Positions 52,524 to 62,411 of a stretch of 64,000 nt of DNA are shown here, piece by piece. The notes under the pieces are model-generated. The model saw only the letters and a list, made by a program, of their open reading frames with translations. It ran no database searches and was not told the DNA's origin. Position 1 is the stretch's first letter. Every line of letters starts with the position of its first letter. Origin of the DNA: an uncultured Bacteroidaceae bacterium (lineage in GTDB: Bacteria > Bacteroidota > Bacteroidia > Bacteroidales > Bacteroidaceae). The translations under genes and the position numbers were made by a program. Location: positions 19,890 through 83,889 of the forward strand of contig CAJOJA010000019.1 of assembly GCA_905234735.1 (NCBI GenBank). The letters are read 5' to 3'.

Positions 52524-55500
52524 ATGAGAAAAAAACTACTTTCTAAATTGATGCTCCTGCTATGCGCATTGCTGGTCGGGAGCATGAGTGCGTGGGCAGA
52601 TGACCTTGAATGGAGCCTTAATGACCTTTATCAGAATGGAACAAAGGTAACAGAAAAGACCATTATCTCAACTAGCGGCGGAACCCTTTCTTTTACAGAT
52701 AAGGACAAAAACTTTTCAATCTTGCTAACACGAAACTCTAGTAACCAACCAGGTTTCTATACAAGTAGCGGTTATTTCAGATTTTACAGTAGTGATACAT
52801 TCAAACTTTCAGCTGCTGATGGCATTACAATTACAAAGATTGTTGTGACACCAAATGGTTCGAATTTTTCTCTTAGTAGTTTGGATGGTTTAGATGCTTC
52901 TAAGAAAACATGGACTGGTTCAGCAAGCGAAGTAACATTTACAGGCGCTGGTACTAACAAATGGGATAAGATAACAATTACTTATTCCACTTCTAGTGGC
53001 GGTGAAAGTGAGAAGGAAGACTGCGACCTTACTTTGACAGGTGCTCCTGTAGAACTGGAGTTTGACCTCTATGATGATGCGAATGCTAAGGTTATCAACT
53101 ATACCACCTCCAGCACAGGTGCTGTAACTGTTAGCGAGAGCGAATATATCGATGCAGAGGTTGGCAATGGTACCATCACTGTTATCCCGAAGAAGAAGAC
53201 CAATGATGCTGTGGAAATTACAGTCAATCAGGCTGCCGATGACGATTACAAGGCTGGCTCTGTAACATTCACTGTAACTGTCACCGACAGTACTCCGAAG
53301 ACAGGTGCATGGGTGCTCACCGATCTTGCTGATCTCGCAGAGGGCGATGTCTTTGTTATTGTAGGCAATAATGGCAAGACTTATGCGATGTCCAATAATA
53401 AAGGAACAGGCAGTGCTCCTGCTGCAGTATCTGTTGACATTGAGGATGACGAAATCACCAGCGATGTTGACGATAACATCAAGTGGAATATCAGTGGCAA
53501 TGCTACCGACGGCTACACTTTCTATCCTGATGGTGACGACCAGACGTGGCTCTACTGCACCAACTCAAACAACGGTGTGCGTGTTGGAACCAATAATGCA
53601 AAAACATTCGTAATCGATTCTGATTATTTAAAGCATAGCGAAACATCCCGTTATGTCGGCATTTATAACTCTCAGGACTGGAGATGCTACACTAATACAA
53701 CAGGTAACATTGCTAATCAGACCTTTGCCTTCTACAAATATGTAGATGGAACAACTCCTCAAAAAGCTGATCCCGAATTGTCATTCTCCTCTGAAACTGC
53801 AGAAGCAACCTTTGGTCAGGACTTCACTGCTCCCACACTGAACACTGCCTCTGGTTTCGACGGAACTGTGGAATATACTTCTTCTGTAGAGACTGTTGCT
53901 CAGGTGATGGATATCGAGACAGGTGAGCTGAGAATTGTTGGCGGTGGCACGACTGTCATCACCGCTACATTCGCTGGCAATGATACTTATAAGAAAGGCT
54001 CTGCTTCCTACACGTTGACGGTTACAGATAATCGTGTTGCTACGACAATCAGTCAGGAGAACATCACTATTGACCTTACAGAAGTCGCAACATTAACGCA
54101 GCTGACTCCCGTCGTGAAGGATGCAAATGAAAATGTTGTGGCATACACAAATAGCCCAACTGCTGAGGGATTGCCTGAGGTCTATTTTGAAACAGTATCT
54201 GATGAAAATGGTATATTCGGCTCTTTTGACAGCCACGGAAACGTCGTTCTTAATAATGTGACTGGTACGGCAACTGTAAAGGCTGTGTATAACCATTTCC
54301 AGTTGAATCCCGATTATCGTCCCAGTGAATGTACTTTCACCATTACTATATATCAGCCGCTGAATGGCATTGCAGAGTTCTGCAACCTGACAAGCGGTGC
54401 ATCCGGGACACTTAAGTTGACCGATGCTGTTGTGCTTTATGTAAACGGAAATGATATGTTCGTGCGTGATAACACGGGTGCTATTGACTTCTACAATACT
54501 GGACTTACTTACGAGGCTGGCAACATACTCAATGGTAAGATAAACGCTAAGTATACGCTTTATAGCGGTATGCATGAGCTGACAACGCCGATATCCAACA
54601 ATACCCTGGTGGCTACTGCCGGTTCTGCTGTAACTCCTACGGAGATTACAACAAGCGATGCCGCTGACAATGCTTGCAATCTTGTGAGGCTTTCTGGTGT
54701 GACTGTGTCATCAAGCAATAATAAGTTCTATGTGGATGATGTACAGGTTTATGACAAGTTTAAACTTAACTATTCCATTGAGGAAGGTAAGACCTATGAC
54801 ATCGTAGGTATCATGGTTCCCTATAACAGCTTCTATGAAATCTGCCCGACAGAAGCTCCTGTAGAAATTGTAGTTGCTACTCCCACCATTACTCTTGAAC
54901 AATATGAATACAATTTGAATGCCAATGGTGGTGACGCAGAGCTTACAGTTACTTGCGAAAATATGCCTGATGACCCGCAGCTGGCAGTAGTATTCTGCGA
55001 TGCTAATGGTGATGCTGTTGCTGATGACACATATGACTGGATTACAGCTTCTATCAACAACTCTGGCAACATCGCCGGTCATATTGACGCCAACACGAGT
55101 GACGACCGCACGGCATACTTCAAGGTTTCTGGTGTTGATACTAACAACAATACAGTTTATTCTGCACTCGTTACCATCAATCAGGCAGCTCCTGCAGAAC
55201 CCAATATTACTTTTGAAACTGCTTCTATTGATTTTGCTTTTGGTGGCGAAAGTGACAGAAAGCTGAGCTTCGAATATGAGAGTCTGGGTAACAATCCGAC
55301 CTTCGAGGTTGTCTTCTTCGAACAGGACGGTGAAACAACTGCTACCTATGACTGGGTAACTTCTGCTACTATCGAAGATAATAAAGTAAACCTTTCTGTA
55401 GAAGCTAACGATGGCGAAGCTCGTACGGCATACTTCAAGGTTCGTGCACAAGGAACTGAGATTTATTCTAATCTTGTTACCATCACTCAGGCTGCTTACG

Positions 55501-56459
55501 TTATTGACTATGCTATGCTGCCGTTCTATTGGGCAGGTGGTACAAAGTCTGACTTCCTTGATTTGAATGGTGTTACTGCTAATGGCTTGGGAACAGACTA
55601 TGCTGCAAGCAATGCACCCTATCGCATCAAGTTGGATTCAGACGGCGATTACATCCAGGTTAAGACAGATTGCCAGCCCGTTCTGGTTTCTGTGGACGTG
55701 AAGATGATAGGTGGTGGAGACACATCTAAAATCACTATACAGGAATCTACAGATGGTGAGACATTTACAGACGTTGAAGTGTTGACTATTGAAGGTAAGC
55801 AGAACACTTTCCTCTATCTCCAGACGGCCAACGCCTTCGATGCAGATACACGTTATGTTCGCTTATACTTCACAAAGGGCAGCAACGTGGGTGTCGGTGG
55901 CATCACGATTGAGAAGGACAATGAGGTCGCTACCGTAGGCGAAGCTGGCTACGCAACCTACGTTACGAAGCACAATGTAAGCTTCCCCGAAGGTGTGACC
56001 GCTTATATTGTTACGTCCATAGAATCGACTTATGTGCAAATGGAGGAAGTGGCATCTGCTCCTAAGGGAACACCTGTAATCCTCAAGGGTGAAGGCACTC
56101 ACCAACTGGCTCCTGCCGCTTCCACAGCGGATGTAAATGGCAATCAGCTGAAGGTATCCGACGGTACAGTTAAGGGCGATGGCACCATCTATGCATTGGC
56201 CAATAAGACAGACGGTGTAGGCTTCTATAGGGTGAAAGAGGATATAACCGTTCCCGCTGGCAAGGCCTATCTGGAAGTTGCCACGAGTAATGATGTTCGC
56301 GAGTTCCTGGCCTTCACGGAGGGCGAGACGGACGGCATACAGACCCTCTCTGACTCTCCCTTAAAGGGCGAGAACATCTACAGCCTGAGCGGTCAGCGCG
56401 TACAGAAGGCCCAGAAGGGTATCTATATCGTGAATGGAAAGAAGATTATGGTAAAGTAA
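52524..56459 (+). CDS. Large secreted Ig/BACON-repeat protein with T9SS-like C-terminus
   Basis: The protein is 1311 aa. Signal peptide MRKKLLSKLMLLLCALLVGS followed by AWA. Then a lectin-like N-terminal region, several bacterial Ig-like domains (about 160-265, 410-500, 505-610), an OB-like domain (about 615-770, LTDAVVLYVNGNDMFV), two BACON-like domains (about 785-895 and 895-990), and a jelly-roll region. The C-terminal sorting-type domain ends IYSLSGQRVQKAQKGIYI. No enzyme motif is seen; surface adhesin or glycan binder is likely. Its 5' and 3' ends are almost identical in DNA to those of the gene at 56789 while the centres differ. Confidence 0.85.
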   Translation: MRKKLLSKLMLLLCALLVGSMSAWADDLEWSLNDLYQNGTKVTEKTIISTSGGTLSFTDKDKNFSILLTRNSSNQPGFYTSSGYFRFYSSDTFKLSAADGITITKIVVTPNGSNFSLSSLDGLDASKKTWTGSASEVTFTGAGTNKWDKITITYSTSSGGESEKEDCDLTLTGAPVELEFDLYDDANAKVINYTTSSTGAVTVSESEYIDAEVGNGTITVIPKKKTNDAVEITVNQAADDDYKAGSVTFTVTVTDSTPKTGAWVLTDLADLAEGDVFVIVGNNGKTYAMSNNKGTGSAPAAVSVDIEDDEITSDVDDNIKWNISGNATDGYTFYPDGDDQTWLYCTNSNNGVRVGTNNAKTFVIDSDYLKHSETSRYVGIYNSQDWRCYTNTTGNIANQTFAFYKYVDGTTPQKADPELSFSSETAEATFGQDFTAPTLNTASGFDGTVEYTSSVETVAQVMDIETGELRIVGGGTTVITATFAGNDTYKKGSASYTLTVTDNRVATTISQENITIDLTEVATLTQLTPVVKDANENVVAYTNSPTAEGLPEVYFETVSDENGIFGSFDSHGNVVLNNVTGTATVKAVYNHFQLNPDYRPSECTFTITIYQPLNGIAEFCNLTSGASGTLKLTDAVVLYVNGNDMFVRDNTGAIDFYNTGLTYEAGNILNGKINAKYTLYSGMHELTTPISNNTLVATAGSAVTPTEITTSDAADNACNLVRLSGVTVSSSNNKFYVDDVQVYDKFKLNYSIEEGKTYDIVGIMVPYNSFYEICPTEAPVEIVVATPTITLEQYEYNLNANGGDAELTVTCENMPDDPQLAVVFCDANGDAVADDTYDWITASINNSGNIAGHIDANTSDDRTAYFKVSGVDTNNNTVYSALVTINQAAPAEPNITFETASIDFAFGGESDRKLSFEYESLGNNPTFEVVFFEQDGETTATYDWVTSATIEDNKVNLSVEANDGEARTAYFKVRAQGTEIYSNLVTITQAAYVIDYAMLPFYWAGGTKSDFLDLNGVTANGLGTDYAASNAPYRIKLDSDGDYIQVKTDCQPVLVSVDVKMIGGGDTSKITIQESTDGETFTDVEVLTIEGKQNTFLYLQTANAFDADTRYVRLYFTKGSNVGVGGITIEKDNEVATVGEAGYATYVTKHNVSFPEGVTAYIVTSIESTYVQMEEVASAPKGTPVILKGEGTHQLAPAASTADVNGNQLKVSDGTVKGDGTIYALANKTDGVGFYRVKEDITVPAGKAYLEVATSNDVREFLAFTEGETDGIQTLSDSPLKGENIYSLSGQRVQKAQKGIYIVNGKKIMVK

Positions 56460-56479
56460 AGCAATATATCATTCCCCTG

Positions 56480-56614
56480 ATGGAAATCGAGAACGCGGAC
56501 ATGACGGAGATTATCGCCACGTCGCTCTCCTTGCATAAAGCTGCTACTGAGGAAGAAATCGAGAGTAGCGATGAGATTCTCGCTCCCTCTTACGGTGACT
56601 TCTGGGACGAGTAA
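56480..56614 (+). CDS. Small acidic companion ORF (44 aa), decayed start
   Basis: A frame of 44 codons, MEIENADMTEIIATSL ... GDFWDE, homologous to the ORF at 59356-59529. The preceding bases still encode KQYIIPL, but the ATGAAA that starts the other copy is deleted, so the natural start is lost and an internal ATG would have to serve. Possibly a degenerating gene. Confidence 0.4.
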   Translation: MEIENADMTEIIATSLSLHKAATEEEIESSDEILAPSYGDFWDE

Positions 56615-56642
56615 TTGAAACACGTCAGATACTCTGCAACTG

Positions 56643-56684
56643 CATGGGCTGTGCCAACACCGGCGCAGCCCATGTGCGTTTTTT
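56643..56684 (+). terminator. Rho-independent terminator
   Basis: CATGGGCTGTGCC pairs with GGCGCAGCCCATG (one G-T-type mismatch), followed by TGCG and six T residues. Confidence 0.85.
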
Positions 56685-56695
56685 CTCTCCATTCC

Positions 56696-56727
56696 CTTGC
56701 TCCGTATTACTTTATTTATTAACTTTG
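56696..56727 (+). promoter_or_regulatory. Shared promoter module, copy 3
   Basis: CTTG, 20 nt, TAACTTTG; spacer differs from copy 2 at two positions. Confidence 0.65.
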
Positions 56728-56788
56728 CAACGAGTATGTACTAAATCGAAAGCAATCTTTTAATTAATCATTTAATAAACAAAAAACT

Positions 56789-59356
56789 ATGAGAAAAAAA
56801 CTACTTTCTAAACTCATGCTCCTGCTATGCGCATTGCTGGTAGGGAGCGCAAGTGCGTGGGCTGGAACGAAAACTGGCGCAATTGTGTTTGGAACTAATG
56901 GCGTAAAGATTAGTTCAGCTTCTGTAACAGGAAATGACAGCCAAGGAAATGAATGGACTATTACGACTGAAGGAACCACTTCATTCACAGCTAATGCTGC
57001 ATATCATCAGATTGGTTCAAAGAATTCACCAGCTACGAGTATTACCTTTACGACGACATTATCCGAGCGTCAAACAATTACTTCTCTGAAAGCAAAGTTT
57101 GGTGGCTTTAGTGGAACAGCGGGAATTGTTACATTGAAAGTAGGTGATACAACTGTCGGTACAGGTGAACTGAGCGGAACTACTGATGTTTTGGTAGAAT
57201 CTACAGAGTCTGCAGAGGGTACTGTTTTGACAGTCACAGTTACGGACATTGACAAGGGTGTAAAGTGCTATAGTATCAATTATACCTATGAAGCAGAAGG
57301 CGAAGACCCTGCGCCTCTTGAGACGGTTGCAACTCCGACGTTCACTCCCGAAGCTGGCGAGGTTGAGGCTGGCACAGAGGTAACTATCGCTACTACTGAG
57401 GGTGCAACTATCTACTACACCACTGACGGAACAACCCCCACAGAGGAAAGTGCTGTATACTCTGCTCCCATAGCCATCACCGAGGCCATGACCATCAAGG
57501 CCATTGCCGTAAAGGAGGGTATGACAAATAGCGCGGTTGCTACTGCAGCCTATACCATCAAGGCTGGTGAACAGCCTGTTGAGCCTGTGGAGGGAGATTA
57601 TTCCTATACTTTCGAATCATCTGTCTTTAGTGAAAATGGTACGCAGGAACTGAATGGCGTAGAATGGACATTGGATGGTGATGGTGGTTATTGGGGATAT
57701 AATGCAGACAAAGGAGAGCAGTTTGGTTCTGGTTCTAAGCCCTATACTGAATTAACGCTCACGACCTCCGGCATTGTAGGCACAATCAGCGAAATTAAGA
57801 TTAATGCATCGGGTGCCAATAGTATTGCAGCTACGCTTGCCGTTACTGTAGGTGGAGAAGCTTTTGGTGAAGAAATGACTTTGACCAGTACTGCTACCGA
57901 ATACACGTTTGAAGGTAGTGGAAGCGGTGAAATTGTTATCAAAATTACTCAAACGTCTTCAAAAGCACTTTATATTAAGTCAATAGCCATCACTGCTGAA
58001 TCAGGCGAAGGTCCTGCCGTCGTTATTGCCAAGCCTACGTTTAGCGTAGCAGAGGGCAGTTATCTGGAGCCCCAGACTGTTGCAATCGCTTGCGAGACCG
58101 AAGGTGCCGAAATCTACTACACCATCGACGGCACTGAGCCCAGCAAGGAGAGTATGAGATACCAGAGGCCCATCCCCGTAAGAGAGACCACCACCATCAA
58201 AGCTATTGCCTACGTGGGCGAGGAAGCTTCCAAGGTTGCCAGCGTTACGCTGACCTTCCCCGAGGTTTATCAGAGCATTGCAGAACTGATAAAGGCGGCT
58301 CCCGCTGAGGCCTATCTGAAGCTGACCAATGCACAGGTTTACTATGTAAATGGTAAAAATATGTACATTGGCGACGGAGAGGCAGCCCTCTGCTTCTATA
58401 ACACGAGTCTGGAATATACCGCTGGCCAGCGCCTGAATGGTATACTTAAGGTAAAATACACTGTCTACAAGAATCTTCCTGAAGTAACAGCTGTTTCCGA
58501 GAATAATCTGGTGGTAACTGCTGGTGAGCCTACTTCCGTTGTGATGAATGTTGCTGACGTAGATGCTTCGAAGGCCAGCATCCTTGTGGAGGTTAAGGGT
58601 ACAATTGTTGTAGAAACTGTAGATACAAAGATTACAACGTACGTTGCCGATGAGATTGGTACGAAGGTGAAACTCTACGACAACTTTAAGAACGGTTTGA
58701 TGGCCGACTTGGCAGAAGGTGATGAAGTTGTTGTGAAGGGTATTGTTATTGTTTACAACGAGGATTTGGAAATTGCTCCCATCTCGCTGAGCGTATCGGA
58801 GGGTAGCATCAACGTGGAACTTCCCGCTGCTGGCTATGCTACATACGTTCCCACAGTGGATGTCAGCTTCAACGCCTCTGGTGTTTCTGCCTACACGGCT
58901 AAGGTGAACGGCGCGTATGTGACACTGACCGAGGTGAACGAAGTGCCTGCGGGTACGGCTGTTATCTTGAAGGCCGATGCTGGTACTTACCAGATCACCA
59001 AGACATCCGAAGTTGAGGCCATCGAAGGCAACGAGCTTCTCGCTTCTGACGGCAACGTGAAGGGCGACGGCACCATCTATGCGCTGGGTTATCAGAACGA
59101 GCAGGTTGGCTTCTACCTGATGAAGAAGGACGAAGCCGTTCCCGCCGGCAAGGCTTACCTGAAGGTGGCTGCCGCTGATCCCACACAGGGCGTTCGCGAG
59201 TTCCTGGCCTTCGCTGAGGGCGAAACGGACGGCATACAGACCCTCTCTGACTCTCTCTTAAAGGGCGAGAACATCTACAGCCTGAGCGGTCAGCGCGTAC
59301 AGAAGGCCCAGAAGGGTATCTATATCGTGAATGGAAAGAAGATTATGGTAAAGTAA
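56789..59356 (+). CDS. Secreted chitobiase-C-domain/OB-repeat protein with T9SS-like C-terminus
   Basis: The protein is 855 aa. Signal peptide nearly identical to that of the 52524 gene, cleaved after AWA. Two CHB_HEX_C-type domains are recognisable by IYYTTDGTTP (about residue 205) and IYYTIDGTEP (about 440), separated by a lectin-like beta sandwich, then an OB-like domain (LTNAQVYYVNGKNMYI) and the same C-terminal sorting-type domain. No catalytic residues are evident; likely a surface glycan-binding protein. Stop and next start overlap as TAATG. Confidence 0.85.
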   Translation: MRKKLLSKLMLLLCALLVGSASAWAGTKTGAIVFGTNGVKISSASVTGNDSQGNEWTITTEGTTSFTANAAYHQIGSKNSPATSITFTTTLSERQTITSLKAKFGGFSGTAGIVTLKVGDTTVGTGELSGTTDVLVESTESAEGTVLTVTVTDIDKGVKCYSINYTYEAEGEDPAPLETVATPTFTPEAGEVEAGTEVTIATTEGATIYYTTDGTTPTEESAVYSAPIAITEAMTIKAIAVKEGMTNSAVATAAYTIKAGEQPVEPVEGDYSYTFESSVFSENGTQELNGVEWTLDGDGGYWGYNADKGEQFGSGSKPYTELTLTTSGIVGTISEIKINASGANSIAATLAVTVGGEAFGEEMTLTSTATEYTFEGSGSGEIVIKITQTSSKALYIKSIAITAESGEGPAVVIAKPTFSVAEGSYLEPQTVAIACETEGAEIYYTIDGTEPSKESMRYQRPIPVRETTTIKAIAYVGEEASKVASVTLTFPEVYQSIAELIKAAPAEAYLKLTNAQVYYVNGKNMYIGDGEAALCFYNTSLEYTAGQRLNGILKVKYTVYKNLPEVTAVSENNLVVTAGEPTSVVMNVADVDASKASILVEVKGTIVVETVDTKITTYVADEIGTKVKLYDNFKNGLMADLAEGDEVVVKGIVIVYNEDLEIAPISLSVSEGSINVELPAAGYATYVPTVDVSFNASGVSAYTAKVNGAYVTLTEVNEVPAGTAVILKADAGTYQITKTSEVEAIEGNELLASDGNVKGDGTIYALGYQNEQVGFYLMKKDEAVPAGKAYLKVAAADPTQGVREFLAFAEGETDGIQTLSDSLLKGENIYSLSGQRVQKAQKGIYIVNGKKIMVK

Positions 59357-59529
59357 TGAAAAAGCAATATATCATTCCCCTGGCGGTAGTAGAGAACATG
59401 GATATGACGGACATCATTGCTGCATCGCTGCCCTTTGATGCCGAAGGCTCCATTCAGTTGGGCACCGACGATGTCCTGGTCCGTGATGACAGTATCTGGG
59501 AATCCCTCGAAATGGACAACATGCTCTAA
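59356..59529 (+). CDS. Small acidic companion protein (57 aa)
   Basis: The start overlaps the upstream stop (TAATG), a standard arrangement for translational coupling. It begins MKKQYIIPLAVVENMDMTD and continues with an acidic tail (D and E at about 12 of the last 28 positions). Short ORFs starting MKKxYIxP, with a middle xxAASL and an acidic C-terminus, are frequent in Bacteroidales near exported proteins. No function is established that I know of. A relative, lacking its start, follows the paralogous gene at 56459. Confidence 0.65.
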   Translation: MKKQYIIPLAVVENMDMTDIIAASLPFDAEGSIQLGTDDVLVRDDSIWESLEMDNML

Positions 59530-59555
59530 GTAGACCACGCGCCCGTTGAGGACAC

Positions 59556-59600
59556 AAAAAAAAACGGAGCCGCACCCCTGCGAAAGGGATGCGGCTCCGA
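59556..59600 (-). terminator. Terminator of the SIMPL gene
   Basis: CGGAGCCGCA pairs with TGCGGCTCCG; the A-run at 59556-59564 becomes a U-run on the minus strand. Confidence 0.85.
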
Positions 59601-59624
59601 TAGTTTCTGTAGGTCTGCAGGGGA

Positions 59625-60341
59625 TTACTTGATGGCGTACTCCACGGTGTTCACCACGCGGACGCGCTTGATGTAGGGAGTGTTCTGGTCGCGGTCCTCG
59701 ATACTGAACTGCCCCTGCTGGGCCGTGATGACACCATCCAACTGGGCATCGGCGTCGCGGGCAAATTGCTCGGCCGTGGTGCGGGCGTTCTTCATGGCCT
59801 CCTCCACCATCTCCGACTTTATTTCCGTTAGACCCGTAAACTCGTAGTTGACAATGTTGTTGCCGTACTCCTCGCTGACGAGGGCGATGCCCTGCTTCAT
59901 GATTTCCGACTGGCGGCTCATCAGTCGGCGCACCTTTTCCACGTCCGTAGAAGTGACGGTGACGACGCACTCGGCCTTGTAGCGATAGTTCATGATTTCG
60001 TTGCCATAGTTGTCGGCCTGACGGTCGCGGATGGTAGGCGGATTGACGCTGATCTCGCTGTCCTGCAGTCCTGCAGTCTTCAGGAAGGCCACCACTTTCT
60101 TGTTCTTCTGCTCAATGAGTTCGTACATGGCAGAGGGGTCGTTGCCCAACTCCTTGTAGATGAGGGGCCAGGTGACTTTATTGGCAGGAACCTCGCGTTC
60201 GGAGAGTCCCTTCACAGTCACTTTGCGGTCTTGCGTACGGAAACGCATGATGCCACTGCGGATGCTACTGCCCAACTGGCACAGAGCCAGGGCCATGATG
60301 ATGGCGGCAATGGGCAACTGAAAGTCTTTTAGAGTTTTCAT
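59625..60341 (-). CDS. SIMPL (DUF541) domain exported protein
   Basis: The protein is 238 aa. An N-terminal membrane anchor or signal segment (FQLPIAAIIMALALCQLGSS) precedes the SIMPL domain, recognised by VTVKGLSEREVPANKVTW, the helix AMYELIEQKNKKVVAFLKTAG, and a repeated strand-helix unit with ARTTAEQFARDADAQL. SIMPL proteins are periplasmic and of unclear function; some relatives affect oxidative-stress resistance. Monocistronic, with a promoter at 60389-60382 and its own terminator. Confidence 0.9.
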   Translation of the reverse strand: MKTLKDFQLPIAAIIMALALCQLGSSIRSGIMRFRTQDRKVTVKGLSEREVPANKVTWPLIYKELGNDPSAMYELIEQKNKKVVAFLKTAGLQDSEISVNPPTIRDRQADNYGNEIMNYRYKAECVVTVTSTDVEKVRRLMSRQSEIMKQGIALVSEEYGNNIVNYEFTGLTEIKSEMVEEAMKNARTTAEQFARDADAQLDGVITAQQGQFSIEDRDQNTPYIKRVRVVNTVEYAIK

Positions 60342-60381
60342 CTTCGTTTTAAGTTAAGGTTATCGTTATTGATGTTCGTCG

Positions 60382-60418
60382 CAAATGTACGAAATAATCT
60401 CCGAGGCGTGTAGCCTCG
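60382..60418 (-). promoter_or_regulatory. SIMPL promoter -7 box with upstream hairpin
   Basis: TACATTTG (60389-60382) is the -7 box. CGAGGC-GTGTA-GCCTCG (60402-60418) is a perfect inverted repeat in the spacer/-33 area, a possible operator or REP-like element. Confidence 0.4.
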
Positions 60419-60469
60419 TGGATTGTTTTTAAGAATAATTAACTCGACTTTCGGAAAAGAGCAAATAAA

Positions 60470-60501
60470 TTTGCATTTTCGCTCGGTTTGCACTATCTTT
60501 G
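60470..60501 (+). promoter_or_regulatory. Promoter of mutA-mutB
   Basis: TTTG (60470-60473), 20 nt, TATCTTTG (60494-60501): consensus. Supports the mutA start at 60556. Confidence 0.65.
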
Positions 60502-60555
60502 CAATGCGTTTCAGAAAGACACACATTTTTTATTACATATTTAGATAGAGAGAAA

Positions 60556-62409
60556 ATGAAAGAACAGAAAGAGAAACTCTTCTCTGACTTTACTGCGCCC
60601 TCACGCGAAGAATGGCGTGAGAAGATTGAGGTGGACCTCAAAGGTGCTGATTATCAGAAGAAGATGGTGTGGAGAACCAACGAAGGTTTCTCCATGGAAC
60701 CGTTCTACAGGAAAGAGGACGTGGACAAATTGCCCCTCGTCAATGCCCTGCCTGGCGAGTTCCCATTCGTGAGAGGTAACAAGAAGGCCGACAACCAGTG
60801 GTATGTCCGTCAGAACATCAAGGCCGAGGATGCCAAGGAGGCCAATGCAAAGGCTCTGGACATACTGAACCGCGGCATCGACTCGCTGGGCTTCCGCATT
60901 CCTGGCGAGAAGGTGAGCAAGGAGTTCATCGAAACCCTGCTCGACGGCATCCTGTGCGACTGCGTGGAAGTTAGCTTCCGCACCTGTCAGCGCCACGCCC
61001 TGGAGCTGGCCGACATCGTAGTAGCTTACTACGAGAAGAAAGGCTACGACAAGGAGAAGATTGTCGGCGGCATCGGTTTCGACCCCATCGAGCGTATGCT
61101 CATGAAGGGCAAGGACACCACCATGCTCCTGCCCGACATGCCCAAGCTGGTGGAGAAGCTGAAGGACTTCCCCAACCTGCGTTGCGTGATGGTTCACAGC
61201 GACCTGCTCTGCAACTCGGGTGCCTACGTTTATCAGGAACTGGGCTATGCCCTGGCTTGGGGTAAGGAGTACCTCGACGAAATGGTGGAGGCCGGCGTGC
61301 CCGTTGACCTCGCTGCCAAGAAGATTAAGTTCTACATGGGCGTCGGTGGCAACTATTTCATGGAGATTGCCAAATTCCGCGCTGCACGCATGCTGTGGGC
61401 ACAGATTGTGAAGCAGTACGAGCCCAAGTGCGACTGCGCTTGCAAGATGGTCATCAACGCAAGCACTACGACCTACAACCAGACCGTGTTCGACTCTTAC
61501 GTGAACATGCTCCGCTCGCAGACCGAGGCCATGAGCGCTGCCCTGGCTGGCATCCACTCGATGGTGGTTACGCCGTTCGACACACCTTACGAGGTGCCCA
61601 CCGACTTTGCCGAGCGCATCGCCCGCAACCAGCAACTGCTGCTGAAGGAAGAGTGCCACTTCGACAAGATCGTCGATGTCTCCGGCGGTTCTTATTTCGT
61701 AGAGGAACTGACCACGGCCATCGCCAAGGAAGGCTGGAAGTTGTTCCTCGCCGTTGAGGAAGAAGGTGGTTTCCTGGCTGCCGTGAAGGCTGGCACCATC
61801 CAGAATACCCTGAACGAGACCGACAAGACACGCCACGCCAACGTGGGCAAGCGCAAGGAGTTCCTCCTGGGTACCAACCAGTTCCCCAACTTCACCGAGA
61901 AGAGCGAAGGCAAGGAGCCACTCAGCTGCGACTGCACTTGCAAGCACTCTGGCGATGCCGACGTGCCTGCCCTCAAGGCCAGCCGTCTGGCAAGCGACTT
62001 CGAGACCCTGCGCCTCACTACCGAGAAGGCCAAGAAGGTGCCCGTAGCCTTCATGCTCACCATCGGTAACCTGGCCATGCGTCAGGCTCGTGCCCAGTTC
62101 TCGTGCAACTTCCTCGCCGCTGCAGGCTATCAGGTTATCGACAACCTGGGCTTCAAGACCGTAGAGGAAGGCGTTGATGCCGCCCTCGCCGCAGGTGCCG
62201 ACATCGTAGTCATCTGCTCGAGCGACGACGAGTATGCCGAGTATGCCATCCCCGCCTTCCAGTACCTCAACGGTCGCGCCATGTTCGTCGTAGCTGGTGC
62301 TCCCGCTTGCTCCGAGGACCTGAAGGCCGCTGGCATCGAGAACTTCATCCACGTACGTGTTGACCAGTTGAAGACACTGCAAGAGTATAACGCTAAACTT
62401 GGTATTTAA
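60556..62409 (+). CDS. mutA: Methylmalonyl-CoA mutase small subunit
   Basis: The protein is 617 aa, normal for MutA. The TIM-barrel half has [37 protein letters not shown] and [20 protein letters not shown]; the C-terminal Rossmann-like half (about 490-617) lacks the cobalamin-binding DxHxxG, as expected for the non-catalytic subunit. Two cysteine clusters, CDCACK (about 293) and CDCTCKH (about 460), are unusual and lie outside the core motifs. With MutB it interconverts succinyl-CoA and methylmalonyl-CoA in the propionate pathway. mutB follows after 2 nt. Confidence 0.95.
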   Translation: MKEQKEKLFSDFTAPSREEWREKIEVDLKGADYQKKMVWRTNEGFSMEPFYRKEDVDKLPLVNALPGEFPFVRGNKKADNQWYVRQNIKAEDAKEANAKALDILNRGIDSLGFRIPGEKVSKEFIETLLDGILCDCVEVSFRTCQRHALELADIVVAYYEKKGYDKEKIVGGIGFDPIERMLMKGKDTTMLLPDMPKLVEKLKDFPNLRCVMVHSDLLCNSGAYVYQELGYALAWGKEYLDEMVEAGVPVDLAAKKIKFYMGVGGNYFMEIAKFRAARMLWAQIVKQYEPKCDCACKMVINASTTTYNQTVFDSYVNMLRSQTEAMSAALAGIHSMVVTPFDTPYEVPTDFAERIARNQQLLLKEECHFDKIVDVSGGSYFVEELTTAIAKEGWKLFLAVEEEGGFLAAVKAGTIQNTLNETDKTRHANVGKRKEFLLGTNQFPNFTEKSEGKEPLSCDCTCKHSGDADVPALKASRLASDFETLRLTTEKAKKVPVAFMLTIGNLAMRQARAQFSCNFLAAAGYQVIDNLGFKTVEEGVDAALAAGADIVVICSSDDEYAEYAIPAFQYLNGRAMFVVAGAPACSEDLKAAGIENFIHVRVDQLKTLQEYNAKLGI

Positions 62410-62411
62410 TC

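Noticed and set aside
60342..60555. Searched for a cobalamin riboswitch before mutA, since the product needs B12
   Set aside because: The transcript leader is only about 50 nt and lacks any B12-box-like sequence.
60601..62382. A 593-codon open frame opposite mutA
   Set aside because: Shadow of the GC-rich third codon positions of mutA; no motifs, and mutA is unambiguous.
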